From Nakamurella deserti (lineage in GTDB: Bacteria > Actinomycetota > Actinomycetes > Mycobacteriales > Nakamurellaceae): a stretch of DNA of 64,000 nucleotides. The notes beneath the pieces were generated by a model. That model saw only the letters and a list, made by a program, of their open reading frames with translations. It was not told the DNA's origin and did no database searches. Made by a program: the position numbers and the translations under genes. Location of the stretch: NCBI RefSeq assembly GCF_003260015.1, contig NZ_QCXS01000002.1:1178001-1242000 (forward strand), given 5' to 3'. Below, in pieces: positions 51,992 through 60,351 of this stretch (its first letter is position 1; each line of letters starts with the position of its first letter).

Positions 51992-52447
51992 TCACCCCCG
52001 CCAGTAGCCGACGAGGCCGTGCTCGGCGTGTGGCCGCAGCCCGAGAGCTCGGTAGAACCGGGCGGCGGAGACGGCCTCGGGGCCGCCGTCGGCGTCGGTC
52101 GTCAGCACGAATGCGCGGCAGTGCCGGTACCGGTCCAGCAGGTCGGTCACCAAACGGGTGCCGACACCCTGCCGGTGCCTGTCCGGATGCACCAGCACAT
52201 CCTGGACGTAGCAGACGGTCTCGCCGTCGGAGACGGTCCGGGCCAGCCCGACGAGTCGACCGTCGACCCGCGCGGTGAGCACCGTGTGCGAGCCCGACAG
52301 CGCGCGCCGCAGCCGGTCGGGTTCACGGGTGTACGCCGACCAGCCCACCGCGTCGTAGAGGGCGAGAGTCTCGTCCTCCCCGGGCATCTCCGCACGGAGG
52401 GACACCTCGGGTGACGCGCCGCCGCGTCGGCCGCCCGCCGCGGTCAC
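51992..52447 (-). CDS. GNAT family N-acetyltransferase
   Basis: This 151-residue acetyltransferase has a GNAT fold: strand VLTARVDGRLVGLARTV, the acetyl-CoA loop VHPDRHRQGVGTRLV (R/Q-x-x-G-x-G/A) and the C-terminal ARFYRALGLRP. GTG 52447 overlaps the stop of the XRE-cupin regulator by 4 bp, so the two form an operon. The substrate is unknown. Confidence 0.9.
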   Translation of the reverse strand: MTAAGGRRGGASPEVSLRAEMPGEDETLALYDAVGWSAYTREPDRLRRALSGSHTVLTARVDGRLVGLARTVSDGETVCYVQDVLVHPDRHRQGVGTRLVTDLLDRYRHCRAFVLTTDADGGPEAVSAARFYRALGLRPHAEHGLVGYWRG

Positions 52448-53016
52448 GCCGCACCGGCCCGCAGATGGGCCCGCTCGCCCTGGCGACCGAACAGGCAGAG
52501 CACCTCGACCGGCCCCGCCGCGGTGGCGTCCAACCAGTGCGGCTCGCGGGTGTCGAACTCGGCCGCCTCACCGGGCTCGAGGATCAGGTCCTGTTCCCCT
52601 ATCACCAGCCGCAACCGGCCGTTCAACACGTAGAGCCACTCGTAGCCCTCATGGGTCTTCGGGTCCGGTGTCCCACCTCCGGTAGGGATGATGATCTTGA
52701 ACGCCTGCATGCCGCCGGGCCGGCGGGTCAGCGGGATGAACACCCGGCCGTGCCGCCGGAGGGGCCGCAGGTGGATGCGCGGATCGCCGGTGTCGGGTGC
52801 TCCCACCAGTTCGTCCAGCGGCACGCCGTAGGACTTCGCCAGTGGCAGGAGCAGTTCCAGCGTCGCCTTGCGCTGGCCCGACTCCAACCGGGACAACGTG
52901 CTCACCGAGATGCCGGTGTCCTCCGACAGCGCCGCGAGGGTGATGTCCCGCCGCGTCCGCAGTCCGCGCAGTCGCGGCCCCACCGCGGTCATGATCTGGT
53001 CCAGGTCGTCGTCCAT
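52444..53016 (-). CDS. XRE family regulator with C-terminal cupin domain
   Basis: This 190-residue regulator has an N-terminal HTH_XRE (LRGLRTRRDITLAALSEDTG, STLSRLESGQRKATLELL) and a C-terminal cupin (about 110-180): THEGYEWLYVLNGRLRLVIG, then EPGEAAEFDTREPHW. This layout senses a small molecule through the cupin. It is co-transcribed with the GNAT gene and divergent from the thioredoxin reductase-like gene 67 bases away, which it probably controls. Confidence 0.92.
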   Translation of the reverse strand: MDDDLDQIMTAVGPRLRGLRTRRDITLAALSEDTGISVSTLSRLESGQRKATLELLLPLAKSYGVPLDELVGAPDTGDPRIHLRPLRRHGRVFIPLTRRPGGMQAFKIIIPTGGGTPDPKTHEGYEWLYVLNGRLRLVIGEQDLILEPGEAAEFDTREPHWLDATAAGPVEVLCLFGRQGERAHLRAGAA

Positions 53017-53038
53017 ACCTCCAACCTTGCCACATCAG

Positions 53039-53046
53039 CAACGTTG
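53039..53046. promoter_or_regulatory. short palindrome between XRE-cupin and the flavoprotein gene
   Basis: CAACGTTG is an 8-bp perfect palindrome, flanked by direct repeats of TTGCCA, in the 67-base divergent spacer. It may be the XRE operator, but the site is short. Confidence 0.35.
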
Positions 53047-53083
53047 TTTGCCAGATCGCGGTCAGGATGACCACTCTGGGGAC

Positions 53084-54085
53084 ATGACCGAAACACTGCT
53101 CCCCCGTTATGACGTCCTCGTGGTCGGTGGCGGACCCGCCGGCCTGAACGGCGCGCTGATGCTGGCGCGTTCCCGCCGTTCGGTGCTCGTCGTCGACTCC
53201 GGCACCCCCCGCAACGCCCCGGCCGACGGCGTGCACGGCCTGCTCGGTCGCGACGGCATGCCGCCCCGCGACCTCATCGCTCTCGGCCGCCGCGAGATCC
53301 TCTCCTACGGCGCCCATGTCGCCGACGGCGACGTCACCGCTGCGGTACGCGACGGTGACGACTTCGTCGCCACGCTCGCCGACGGCCGCGCAGTGCGGGC
53401 GCGTCGGCTCCTCGTGACCACCGGACTCACCGACGAACTGGCCGACGTCCCGGGCCTGCGCGAACTGTGGGGCCGCGACGTCGTGCACTGCCCGTTCTGC
53501 CACGGCTGGGAGGTCCGCGACACCACCATCGGCATCCTGGGCACCGGGCCGATGGCGGCCCACCAGGCGCTGTTGTTCCGGCAGCTCAGCGACGACGTGG
53601 TGCTCTTCGAGCACACCGCCACCGTGACCGACGAGGACCGGGAGAAGCTCGCCGCCCTCGGCGTCCGGATCGTCGCCGGTGAGGTCGCCGCCCTCGAGAC
53701 CGACGCCGCCACCGGTCGTCTCACCGGCGTGCGGCTCGCGGACGGCACGGTCGTCGCCCGCCGGACGGTCGCCACCGCGTCGCGCATGGTGGCCCGCAGC
53801 GCCCTGCGGAGCGGACTCGGTCTCGTCGCCGTACCGCACCCGATGGGTGCCGCCGTCGGCGAGTACATCCCGAGCGAGCCGATGGGGCGCACCTCCGTGC
53901 CCGGCGTGTTCGTGGCCGGCAACATCACCGACCTGCAGGCGCAGGTGGGCGCGGCCGCCGCCGCCGGCGCCCTGACCGCCGCGATGATCCACATGGACCT
54001 CATCCAGCAGGAGACCGCCGACGCCGTCGCGCGCTACCGGGCTGCGCAGCAGGTCGGGGATCCAGCGTCGGTGGGCGCCGCCTGA
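53084..54085 (+). CDS. thioredoxin reductase-like NAD(P)/FAD-dependent oxidoreductase
   Basis: This flavoprotein of about 333 residues has FAD motif VVGGGPAGLNGALMLARS, the redox-active pair CPFC in HCPFCHGWEVRD, an NAD(P) motif GILGTGPMAAHQ and C-terminal GVFVAGNITDLQAQV. The arrangement is that of TrxB-like enzymes without a thioredoxin partner nearby. ATG 53084 is chosen because the earlier open frame belongs to the regulator's antisense. It is probably controlled by the divergent XRE-cupin protein. Confidence 0.92.
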   Translation: MTETLLPRYDVLVVGGGPAGLNGALMLARSRRSVLVVDSGTPRNAPADGVHGLLGRDGMPPRDLIALGRREILSYGAHVADGDVTAAVRDGDDFVATLADGRAVRARRLLVTTGLTDELADVPGLRELWGRDVVHCPFCHGWEVRDTTIGILGTGPMAAHQALLFRQLSDDVVLFEHTATVTDEDREKLAALGVRIVAGEVAALETDAATGRLTGVRLADGTVVARRTVATASRMVARSALRSGLGLVAVPHPMGAAVGEYIPSEPMGRTSVPGVFVAGNITDLQAQVGAAAAAGALTAAMIHMDLIQQETADAVARYRAAQQVGDPASVGAA

Positions 54086-54148
54086 CCGCAGGCATCCGGG
54101 GTCCCGCGTCCGGATCGGTCTGCGGACCGACCGGCCGGGACGTGCCGT

Positions 54149-54490
54149 CAGGATGACCGAGCCGGACTCCCGTGTGCGGGTCGGTCGAGCTGCCGACCGG
54201 CCGGGCCGAGGCTGCCGTCAGGGTGACCGAACCGGACTCCCGCGTGCGGGTCAGTCGAGCTGCCGACCGGCCGGGCCGAGGCTGCCGTCAGGTCGACCGA
54301 GCCGGACTCGCGTGTGCGGGTCAGTCGAGCTGCCGACCGGCCGGGCCGGGACGTGCCGCCAGGTCGACCGAACCGGACTCCCGCGTGCGGGTCAGTCGAA
54401 CTGCCGGCCAGCCGGGACGTGCCGCCAGGTCGACCGAACCGGACTGCCGCGTGCGGGTCAGCCGAGCTGCCGGCCGGCCGGGGCGTGCCG
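54149..54490. repeat. five 66-71-bp tandem repeats at the 3' end of the methyltransferase gene
   Basis: Units begin at 54149, 54219, 54289, 54360 and 54426. Each contains TGACCGARCCGGACTC or TCGACCGARCCGGACTC, a short inverted repeat (usually CCCGYGTGCGGG), then TCGAGCTGCCGRCCGGCC. The last unit runs into the end of the methyltransferase frame (GRQLG stop), so the array looks like repeated copies of that gene's 3' end. Period varies by a few bases, so it is non-coding. Confidence 0.88.
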
Positions 54491-55147
54491 GGCCAGCAGG
54501 TAACCGGGCGGCGGGCGACCTTCCTCCAGGGGTTCGATGCGCAGCCGGGCCATCTCGGTGAAGCCGTGCCGATCGAGGTGCGCCGCCAGGGCGTCCAGAT
54601 CCCAGGCGTAGGCGGGCGAGGCGCGGTGGTCACCGTGGGCCACCCAGCCACCGGCGCCGGGCTCGACCGCGACCTGCATCCCGAGCAGCAACGGGGCGCC
54701 GGGCTCGAGCGCGCGGGCGAACTCGGCCAGCGCGGACGGCAGGTCGGCCGGGTCCAGGTGGATGAGGGAGAAGTGGGCCAGCACGCCGCCGAGGGAGTGG
54801 TCCGCGGCGCCGGTGCGGAGCAGCGACCCCACCTCGAACCGCAGGTCCGGACGGTGCCGCCGCGCGATCGCGATCATCTCGGAGGAGACGTCGAGGCCGC
54901 GGACGGCGATCCCGAGATCGGCCAGCAGCTCCGTCCACTGCCCGGGCCCGCAACCGGCGTCGAGGACCGGCGCACCGGTGCCGTGGTCGCGGACCAACCG
55001 GCCGAAGGCGGTGATCATCGCCGTGGACAGCGTGTGGGTCGAGCTCCGGTCGTGGCGGACCAGGTCGTCGTAGGCCTGCGCGACGGCGTCGTAGTCGCGC
55101 CGGACGCGGTCCGCGTCGTCCCGACCCGTCCCCCCGGGGCGGCTCAC
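54458..55147 (-). CDS. class I SAM-dependent methyltransferase
   Basis: This 229-residue soluble methyltransferase has motif I VLDAGCGPGQWTELL near residue 60, GLDVSSEMIAIAR after strand 2, and LAHFSLIHLDPADLPSAL as motif IV/V. The fold is complete. GTG 55147 overlaps the BdhA stop by 4 bp, so both share an operon. The acceptor is unknown. Its 3' end merges with a tandem repeat array. Confidence 0.9.
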   Translation of the reverse strand: MSRPGGTGRDDADRVRRDYDAVAQAYDDLVRHDRSSTHTLSTAMITAFGRLVRDHGTGAPVLDAGCGPGQWTELLADLGIAVRGLDVSSEMIAIARRHRPDLRFEVGSLLRTGAADHSLGGVLAHFSLIHLDPADLPSALAEFARALEPGAPLLLGMQVAVEPGAGGWVAHGDHRASPAYAWDLDALAAHLDRHGFTEMARLRIEPLEEGRPPPGYLLARHAPAGRQLG

Positions 55148-55887
55148 CGCGCGCTCCAGCCGCCGTCCATCGTGTACGAGGCGCCGGTGACCATGCGGGC
55201 GTCGTCGGACACCAGCCAGGCGACCAGGGAGGCGACCTCGGCGGGCTCGACGAGTGACTTGATCGCCGACTCGGCCAGCATGACCTTCTCGACCACCTCC
55301 GTCGGCGGCAACCCGTGGATGCGCGCCTGATCGGCGATCTGCTGTTCGACCAGTGGGGTGCGGACGTACCCGGGGTTGATGCAGTTGCTGGTCACCCCGT
55401 GCGGCCCGCCCTCGAGGGCGGTCACCTTCGACAGACCTTCGAGTCCGTGCTTGGCGGTGACGTAGGCCGACTTGAACGGCGACGCCCGCAGCCCGTGGAC
55501 CGACGAGATGTTGACGATCCGGCCGAACCCCCGGGCGTACATGTGCGGCAGCGCCGCGCGGACCAACAGGAACGGCGCCTCGACCATGATGCGCAGGATC
55601 ATCCGGAACTCGTCGGGGACGAACTCGTGCAGTGGGCGCACCCGCTGCAGGCCCGCGTTGTTGACCAGGATGTCGACGTCGAGCGTGAGCTCCTCCAACG
55701 CGGCACCGTCGGACAGGTCGATCGTCCAGGCCTCGCCGCCGATCCGGTCGGCCACCGTGTGGGCCGCCTCCGCGTTGACGTCCGCCACGACCACATGTGC
55801 GCCGCCGTCGGCCAGCCGCTCGGCCACCGCGGCGCCGATGCCGCTGCCCGCACCGGTGACGAGCGCTTTACGTCCGGTCGTCGTCAT
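55144..55887 (-). CDS. bdhA: 3-hydroxybutyrate dehydrogenase (SDR)
   Basis: This SDR of about 247 residues is predicted to interconvert D-3-hydroxybutyrate and acetoacetate with NAD. TGAGSGIG is near residue 11, with NNAG, ISSVHG and catalytic YVTAKHG. The segments NCINPGYVRTPLVEQQIADQ and EKVMLAESAIKSLVEPAEVA are diagnostic of 3-hydroxybutyrate dehydrogenases. ATG 55887 has GGGAG upstream. It is the first gene of the operon with the methyltransferase. Confidence 0.9.
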   Translation of the reverse strand: MTTTGRKALVTGAGSGIGAAVAERLADGGAHVVVADVNAEAAHTVADRIGGEAWTIDLSDGAALEELTLDVDILVNNAGLQRVRPLHEFVPDEFRMILRIMVEAPFLLVRAALPHMYARGFGRIVNISSVHGLRASPFKSAYVTAKHGLEGLSKVTALEGGPHGVTSNCINPGYVRTPLVEQQIADQARIHGLPPTEVVEKVMLAESAIKSLVEPAEVASLVAWLVSDDARMVTGASYTMDGGWSAR

Positions 55888-56178
55888 CGCCACTCCCTCG
55901 TTCCGCGGGCACCACCACACCAGCGTCGCACGCCGGGGTGGCCCGGGACAGGACCGGACGTCGAGGGTCGGGCGCCGAGTCGCCTCGAACCGGCGGCTCA
56001 ACGCGGTTCCTGGGACCCGGAGGTCCTGGTGTTCCGCGAGAGCGGTTATTGCTTGGAGCCCGGGGACATGCCGGCGCCCAACCGATTCGACCCTAACGCG
56101 GTGACGGCCGTCACGCCGGACGGGAACCGGGTGAATCCGGAACCCGAACGGTGGGTACCGCCGGCCCGTCGACGTCGG

Positions 56179-56508
56179 TCAGCGCAGCCGCTCGGCATCC
56201 CGCGCGGCCGCCATCATGGCCTCCACCAGCCCGGCGAGCTCCCGACCGGTCACCCTCTCCCCCACTGCGGTCGCGACATCCTCCGCCGCGCAGCGCATCT
56301 GGTAGAGCCGGTCGGCCAGATCGGAGGCCTCGGCGGCGGTCAGGACCACGGCGTCGACGGGCAGATCGCCGCGGTTGTGGGCGTTGCGGTTCTCGTAGGC
56401 GCGCTGCCGGCAGGCGTGTGCGCAGTAGCGGCGACGGCGGCCGAGCCCCTCCTGGACGGGGAGTTCGCGGCCGCACCATTCGCAACGGGTGGGGGCGGTC
56501 CGGCGCAT
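56179..56508 (-). CDS. small zinc-ribbon-like conserved protein
   Basis: This protein of about 109 residues has an N-terminal four-Cys motif CEWCGREL and RYCAHACRQRAYENR, likely binding one zinc ion, followed by a helical part (TAAEASDLADRLYQM, GLVEAMMAAARDAERL). I recall this pattern in conserved actinobacterial proteins of unknown function. The start at ATG 56508 is preferred over GTG 56517. It is divergent from the GDPD gene. Confidence 0.8.
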   Translation of the reverse strand: MRRTAPTRCEWCGRELPVQEGLGRRRRYCAHACRQRAYENRNAHNRGDLPVDAVVLTAAEASDLADRLYQMRCAAEDVATAVGERVTGRELAGLVEAMMAAARDAERLR

Positions 56509-56581
56509 TCCCGTCACGGTAGGGCGCGCGGTCGGCGCGCGGCCGCACCGACACACGGCCGTCGCCCGGCAGACTGACCCG

Positions 56582-57355
56582 ATGAGCACGTTCCTGGACG
56601 GCCCGACCCCGCGGCTGTTGGCCCACCGCGGGTGGCACACGGGTGAGCTGCAGGGTCTGGAGAACACCGCAGCGGCGTTCTCCCGGGCCCTGGACGAGGG
56701 CATCCGCTACCTCGAGACGGACGTGCACGCCACGGCGGACGGCGTCCTGGTCGCCTTCCACGACACCGTTCTCGACCGGGTCACCGATCGGGCCGGGCCG
56801 ATCGGTGCGCTGAGCTGGGACGAGGTCCGCCGGGCCCGCATCGGCGGACGGGAGCCCATCCCGCGGATGGACGAGCTGCTCCGCGACTTCCCCGACGCCC
56901 TGTTCAACATCGACGCCAAGTCCGACGCGGCGGTCGCCCCGCTGGCCACGCTGCTGGAGCGCACCCGGACGGTGGACCGGGTCTGCCTCGCGTCGTTCTC
57001 CGACGCCCGGCTGAAGGCGCTGCGCGACCGGCTGGGACCGGCCGTCGCGGTGTCACTGGGTCCCCGGCAGGTCACCCGGCTGGTGGCCCGGACCCGTCAC
57101 CTGCCGGTGCGTACCCGGTTCCCCGGCGCGGTGGCCGCGCAGGTACCGCTGCGGATGGGGGTCGTGCCGGTGGCGACACCGGCCTTCATCCGGGCCGCGC
57201 ACCGGCGGGGGCTGGAGGTCCACGTGTGGACCGTCGACGACCCGGCCGAGGTGGACCGGCTGCTCGACCTGGGCGTCGAGGGGTTCGTGACCGACCGGCC
57301 CGACGTGGTGCGCGCGGTGCTGCAGCGGCGCGGCAGCTGGCCCGGGCCCGTCTGA
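56582..57355 (+). CDS. glycerophosphodiester phosphodiesterase
   Basis: This 257-residue GDPD-family TIM barrel hydrolyses glycerophosphodiesters to sn-glycerol 3-phosphate and an alcohol. Catalytic and metal residues are visible: His15/Arg16 (LAHRGW), Glu45 and Asp47 (YLETDVHA), His60 (AFHDT) and the late motif VHVWTVDDP. No signal peptide, so it is cytoplasmic. The thymidine kinase gene follows after 20 bases and may be co-transcribed. Confidence 0.93.
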   Translation: MSTFLDGPTPRLLAHRGWHTGELQGLENTAAAFSRALDEGIRYLETDVHATADGVLVAFHDTVLDRVTDRAGPIGALSWDEVRRARIGGREPIPRMDELLRDFPDALFNIDAKSDAAVAPLATLLERTRTVDRVCLASFSDARLKALRDRLGPAVAVSLGPRQVTRLVARTRHLPVRTRFPGAVAAQVPLRMGVVPVATPAFIRAAHRRGLEVHVWTVDDPAEVDRLLDLGVEGFVTDRPDVVRAVLQRRGSWPGPV

Positions 57356-57375
57356 CGAGCCGTAGGGTGTCCCGC

Positions 57376-58149
57376 GTGTCAGCGCCTCCTTCCCCCGAAC
57401 CCGCCCCTCCCCCGGATCCGCCCGGCGGGATCCGCCGGGTGGACGAGCAGCCGGGTGCCCTGTCCGAGGTGCCGGCGGCGGGGTCACGGCGCGGGCTGCC
57501 GTTGCGCGGCGTGGTCAAGTACTTCCACGGCCCGATGGACTGCGGCAAGTCGACCCTGGCGCTGCAGATGGACCACAACTTCACCCGGCAGGGCCGGCAC
57601 GGTCTGCTGCTGATCAAACTCGACCGGACCCAGCCCGGCGTCATCTCCTCACGGATGGGGTTCGTCCGTCCTGCGGTGGAGGTGGACGACGCGATGGACC
57701 TCGCGCTGCTCGTCCGCGGGCAGTGGGCCCAGGGGGTGCGGGTCGACTACGTCATCGTGGACGAAGCCCAGTTCTTCACCCCCGAACAGGTCGAGCAACT
57801 GTGCCGGATGGCCGACGACGCGCAGGTCGACGTCTACGGCTTCGGGATCGCCACGGATTTCCGGGGGCGCCTGTTCCCCGGCTCCGCCCGGTGGTTCGAG
57901 CTGGCCGACGAGGTCCAGCTGCTGCAGGTCGAGGTGCTGTGCTGGTGCGGGCGGCCCGGCCGGTTCAACGCCCGGGTGGTCAACGGCGTGGTCGCGCGGA
58001 CCGGCTCCACCGTGCTGGTCGCCGACGTCGTCGAGCCGGGTGCGGGCGATCCGTCCGACGACCGGGTGCGCTACCAGGTGCTGTGCCGCAGCCATCACCG
58101 CAGTGGCGACCTGGGACCGTCGGCGTCCCAGCCCGACCAGCTGTTCTGA
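57376..58149 (+). CDS. tdk: thymidine kinase (type II, zinc-binding)
   Basis: This protein of about 257 residues phosphorylates thymidine for nucleotide salvage. P-loop HGPMDCGKST (about 51-60), Walker B VIVDEAQFF (near 127-134), CWCGRPGRFNAR and VLCRSHH, which supply the zinc ligands, identify type II TdK. The N-terminal 40 residues are a Pro-rich extension absent from most family members. GTG 57376 has AGGGTG upstream. Its 3' end overlaps the convergent small gene by 55 bases. Confidence 0.9.
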   Translation: MSAPPSPEPAPPPDPPGGIRRVDEQPGALSEVPAAGSRRGLPLRGVVKYFHGPMDCGKSTLALQMDHNFTRQGRHGLLLIKLDRTQPGVISSRMGFVRPAVEVDDAMDLALLVRGQWAQGVRVDYVIVDEAQFFTPEQVEQLCRMADDAQVDVYGFGIATDFRGRLFPGSARWFELADEVQLLQVEVLCWCGRPGRFNARVVNGVVARTGSTVLVADVVEPGAGDPSDDRVRYQVLCRSHHRSGDLGPSASQPDQLF

Positions 58150-58373
58150 GTCCGCGGAGCCGGTCGGCCGACGATCGTGCGGCTGACCGCCACCGGTGGG
58201 GTCGGGTCGGCGGCCTGCAGGTCGACCCGCCGGGCTCCGCAGTCGCAACGGACGTAGCTCAGACGTCCTTCGGAGGTGTGGTGGGCCGACTGCACCCGCC
58301 AGCCGTGCTCGTGGACGTGCGGCGGGGGGCCGGTGTCCGGTCCGGCGGTGATCGCGCTGTGGGTCGGAGTCAT
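58095..58373 (-). CDS. small conserved protein with HGW...TSEG...RCxCG motif
   Basis: This protein of about 92 residues has the core EHGWRVQSAHHTSEGRLSYV then RCDCGARRVDLQ, which I recall from small conserved actinobacterial proteins of unknown function; the Cys pair and His residues may bind metal. The tail is low-complexity and overlaps the thymidine kinase 3' end. The ATG at 58373 is 25 bases from the divergent CGNR gene. Confidence 0.7.
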   Translation of the reverse strand: MTPTHSAITAGPDTGPPPHVHEHGWRVQSAHHTSEGRLSYVRCDCGARRVDLQAADPTPPVAVSRTIVGRPAPRTQNSWSGWDADGPRSPLR

Positions 58374-58398
58374 GCCCCGAGGGTGCTGTAATGCCGTT

Positions 58399-58929
58399 GT
58401 GCATCTCAACCCTTACGGCGAGTACGCCGTGCTGCTGGCCGCGTCGTTGGCCAACGACTGGCCCGACCGCCGGGACGGGATCGTGGCCCGCGCCCGTGAG
58501 TTCGGCATGACGATGACGTTCCCGGCGGCGTCCACCGACCACGTGCGCACCCGTGCGGTCGTCGACCGCTGGCTGACGGTCGTCGACGCGGACGACCCGC
58601 AGCGGCGGGCCGCGCTGCTCAACGGCCAGATGGCCGCCGTGACCGCCTACCCGCGGCTCACCGACCACGACGACGAGGGCTGGCACCTGCACTACCGCGA
58701 CGACGACCGGCCGCTCCCCGAGGTCCTGGCGGCGGTCATCGGCGTCGGGACCGCGTTGCACCTGTCCACCCGCGGGATGCACCGGCTGGGTCGGTGCGCC
58801 GCCGGGCTCGATGCCGGCGACGACTGCCGCGCCGTCGTCGTCGACGTCACCCGCAACGGACGGCAGCGCTACTGCTCCGTCCGCTGCGCCAACCGGGCGG
58901 CGGTGCGCCGGCACCGGGCCCGCAGCTGA
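58399..58929 (+). CDS. CGNR zinc finger (ABATE-type) protein, probable regulator
   Basis: This protein of about 176 residues resembles the actinobacterial group with a putative stress-sensing N-terminal domain (VVDRWLTVVDADDPQRRAAL) and a C-terminal zinc finger: GRCAAGLDAGDDCRAVVVD, then RYCSVRCANRAAVRRHR. The usual CGNR box reads RCANR here. Likely a DNA-binding regulator. GTG 58399 is chosen where the family N-terminus begins. Confidence 0.82.
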   Translation: MHLNPYGEYAVLLAASLANDWPDRRDGIVARAREFGMTMTFPAASTDHVRTRAVVDRWLTVVDADDPQRRAALLNGQMAAVTAYPRLTDHDDEGWHLHYRDDDRPLPEVLAAVIGVGTALHLSTRGMHRLGRCAAGLDAGDDCRAVVVDVTRNGRQRYCSVRCANRAAVRRHRARS

Positions 58930-58992
58930 CGGGAGATCCCGGACCACGACGACCGGTGCGGGAACGACGCCGACCGGAAGGGCCCGGTCGGC

Positions 58993-58998
58993 TAGACT
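58993..58998 (+). promoter_or_regulatory. candidate -10 box before rbpA
   Basis: TAGACT fits the actinobacterial TANNNT -10 and lies about 150 bases before the RbpA start. The -35 region (around CCGACC) is weak. A sigma-R type GGAAT...GTT promoter is not clear. Confidence 0.35.
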
Positions 58999-59146
58999 CA
59001 GTGGGTTGTGGCGGATCCCGGTCCGCCCTCGGGAGTCGGGAACGAACCGACCCGCTCCCGCGTTGAACCCCCCGTGCCACCGCCGCCGTCCGGACCCGTC
59101 CGCCGGCACCCCGCACGTCCTGCACCACCTGATGAGAGGAACCGAC

Positions 59147-59491
59147 ATGGCCGATCGCGTCCTGCGCGGCAGCCGTCTCGGAGCGACCAGCTACGAGGCC
59201 GACCGTAACCACGACCTCGCGCCCCGGCGCACCGCCACGTACCACTGCCCGCGCGACCACGACTTCGCCGTGCCGCTGGCCGACGACGCCGAGGTCCCCG
59301 GATCCTGGGACTGCCGGATGCACGGGCAGGAGTCCAAGCTCGTCGACGGCTCCGTGCCGGAGATGAAGAACGTCAAGCCGCCGCGCACCCACTGGGACAT
59401 GCTGCTGGAGCGCCGTTCCGTCGAGGAGCTCGAGGAGATCCTGGCCGAGCGCCTCACCGAGCTGCACAGCCGCCGCGGCATCGTCAGCTGA
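59147..59491 (+). CDS. rbpA: RNA polymerase-binding protein RbpA
   Basis: This 114-residue actinobacterial transcription factor binds the principal sigma factor and stabilises open complexes. The N-terminal RGSRLGATSYEADRN is the sequence that contacts RNA polymerase. The core domain has HCPRDHDFAVPLADDAEVPG and WDCRMHG, with two Cys, fewer than the four-Cys zinc-binding homologues. The C-terminal sigma-interaction domain is RTHWDMLLERRSVEELEEIL. GAGAGGA precedes the ATG. A terminator follows. Confidence 0.96.
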   Translation: MADRVLRGSRLGATSYEADRNHDLAPRRTATYHCPRDHDFAVPLADDAEVPGSWDCRMHGQESKLVDGSVPEMKNVKPPRTHWDMLLERRSVEELEEILAERLTELHSRRGIVS

Positions 59492-59505
59492 CCCCTGCAC
59501 CACAC

Positions 59506-59541
59506 GGAACGGCCCGTCCCCGCTCGGGGGCGGGCCGTTCC
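59506..59541. terminator. bidirectional terminator between rbpA and ppm1
   Basis: The arms GGAACGGCCCGTCCCC and GGGGGCGGGCCGTTCC (one G-U type pair) flank a GCTC loop. The hairpin begins 14 bases after the rbpA stop and 16 bases from the convergent ppm1 stop, so it can serve both genes. Confidence 0.85.
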
Positions 59542-59557
59542 GTCGTACCGGGACGGC

Positions 59558-60349
59558 TCAGACGTCGGCGCGGATCACCGGGTTGCGCCGGGACTCCTTG
59601 ATGCTGTGGGTGGCCTGCGCGAACCGCTGCTTGATCCCCCAGTAGGTGATCTTCACCAGCGCTTCCCGGATGATGCTGCCGCTCATCTTCGACGCACCGA
59701 TGGCGCGCTCGGTGAACGTGATCGGCACCTCGATGACGATGAACCCCTCCTGCACGGTGCGCCAGGCCAGATCGACCTGGAAGCAGTACCCGTGGGACTC
59801 GATGCTGTCCAGCGGCAGCGCCCGCAGCACGTCGGCCTGGTAGGCGCGGTATCCGGCGGTGATGTCGTGCAGGCCGACGCCCAGCGCCAACCGGGCGTAG
59901 AGGTTGGCCGCCTTGGACAGCACCATCCGGTGCAGCGGCCAGTTCACGACGTGGCCGCCGGCCACGTACCGGGAGCCGATGACGAGGTCGCCGACGCTGG
60001 TCGCCGCGAGGATGCGGGGCAGGTTCTCCGGGGCGTGCGAGCCGTCGGCGTCCATCTCGACGAGGATCTCGTAGCCCCGCTCCAGGCCCCACTGGAAACC
60101 GGCGATGTAGGCCTTGCCCAGGCCGTTCTTGGCGGTGCGGTGCAGGACGTGTACCCGCTCGTCGTCAGCGGCCCGGCCGTCGGCGAGCGCGCCGGTGCCG
60201 TCGGGGCTGTTGTCGTCGACGACCAGCACGTCGACGCCGGGAGCCGCTGCGTGGATGCGGTCCAGGATCAGCGGCAGGTTGTCGATCTCGTTGTACGTCG
60301 GGACGATGACGAGGACCCCGGGAGGCGTCGTCGGGGTGGTGGCGGGCAT
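59558..60349 (-). CDS. ppm1: polyprenol monophosphomannose synthase (family 2 glycosyltransferase)
   Basis: This 263-residue enzyme moves mannose from GDP-mannose to polyprenol phosphate, feeding lipoglycan and protein mannosylation. GT2 features are [27 protein letters not shown], the metal motif EMDADGSH, and SRYVAGG. The length matches the catalytic D2 domain of mycobacterial Ppm1. It starts two bases after the lnt stop. In mycobacteria the two are fused or adjacent, so this is the separate-gene form. Confidence 0.93.
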   Translation of the reverse strand: MPATTPTTPPGVLVIVPTYNEIDNLPLILDRIHAAAPGVDVLVVDDNSPDGTGALADGRAADDERVHVLHRTAKNGLGKAYIAGFQWGLERGYEILVEMDADGSHAPENLPRILAATSVGDLVIGSRYVAGGHVVNWPLHRMVLSKAANLYARLALGVGLHDITAGYRAYQADVLRALPLDSIESHGYCFQVDLAWRTVQEGFIVIEVPITFTERAIGASKMSGSIIREALVKITYWGIKQRFAQATHSIKESRRNPVIRADV

Positions 60350-60351
60350 GT

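Noticed and set aside
54149-54490. A CRISPR array interpretation of the 70-bp repeats
   Set aside because: Units are directly adjacent with no unique spacers, and no cas genes are present.
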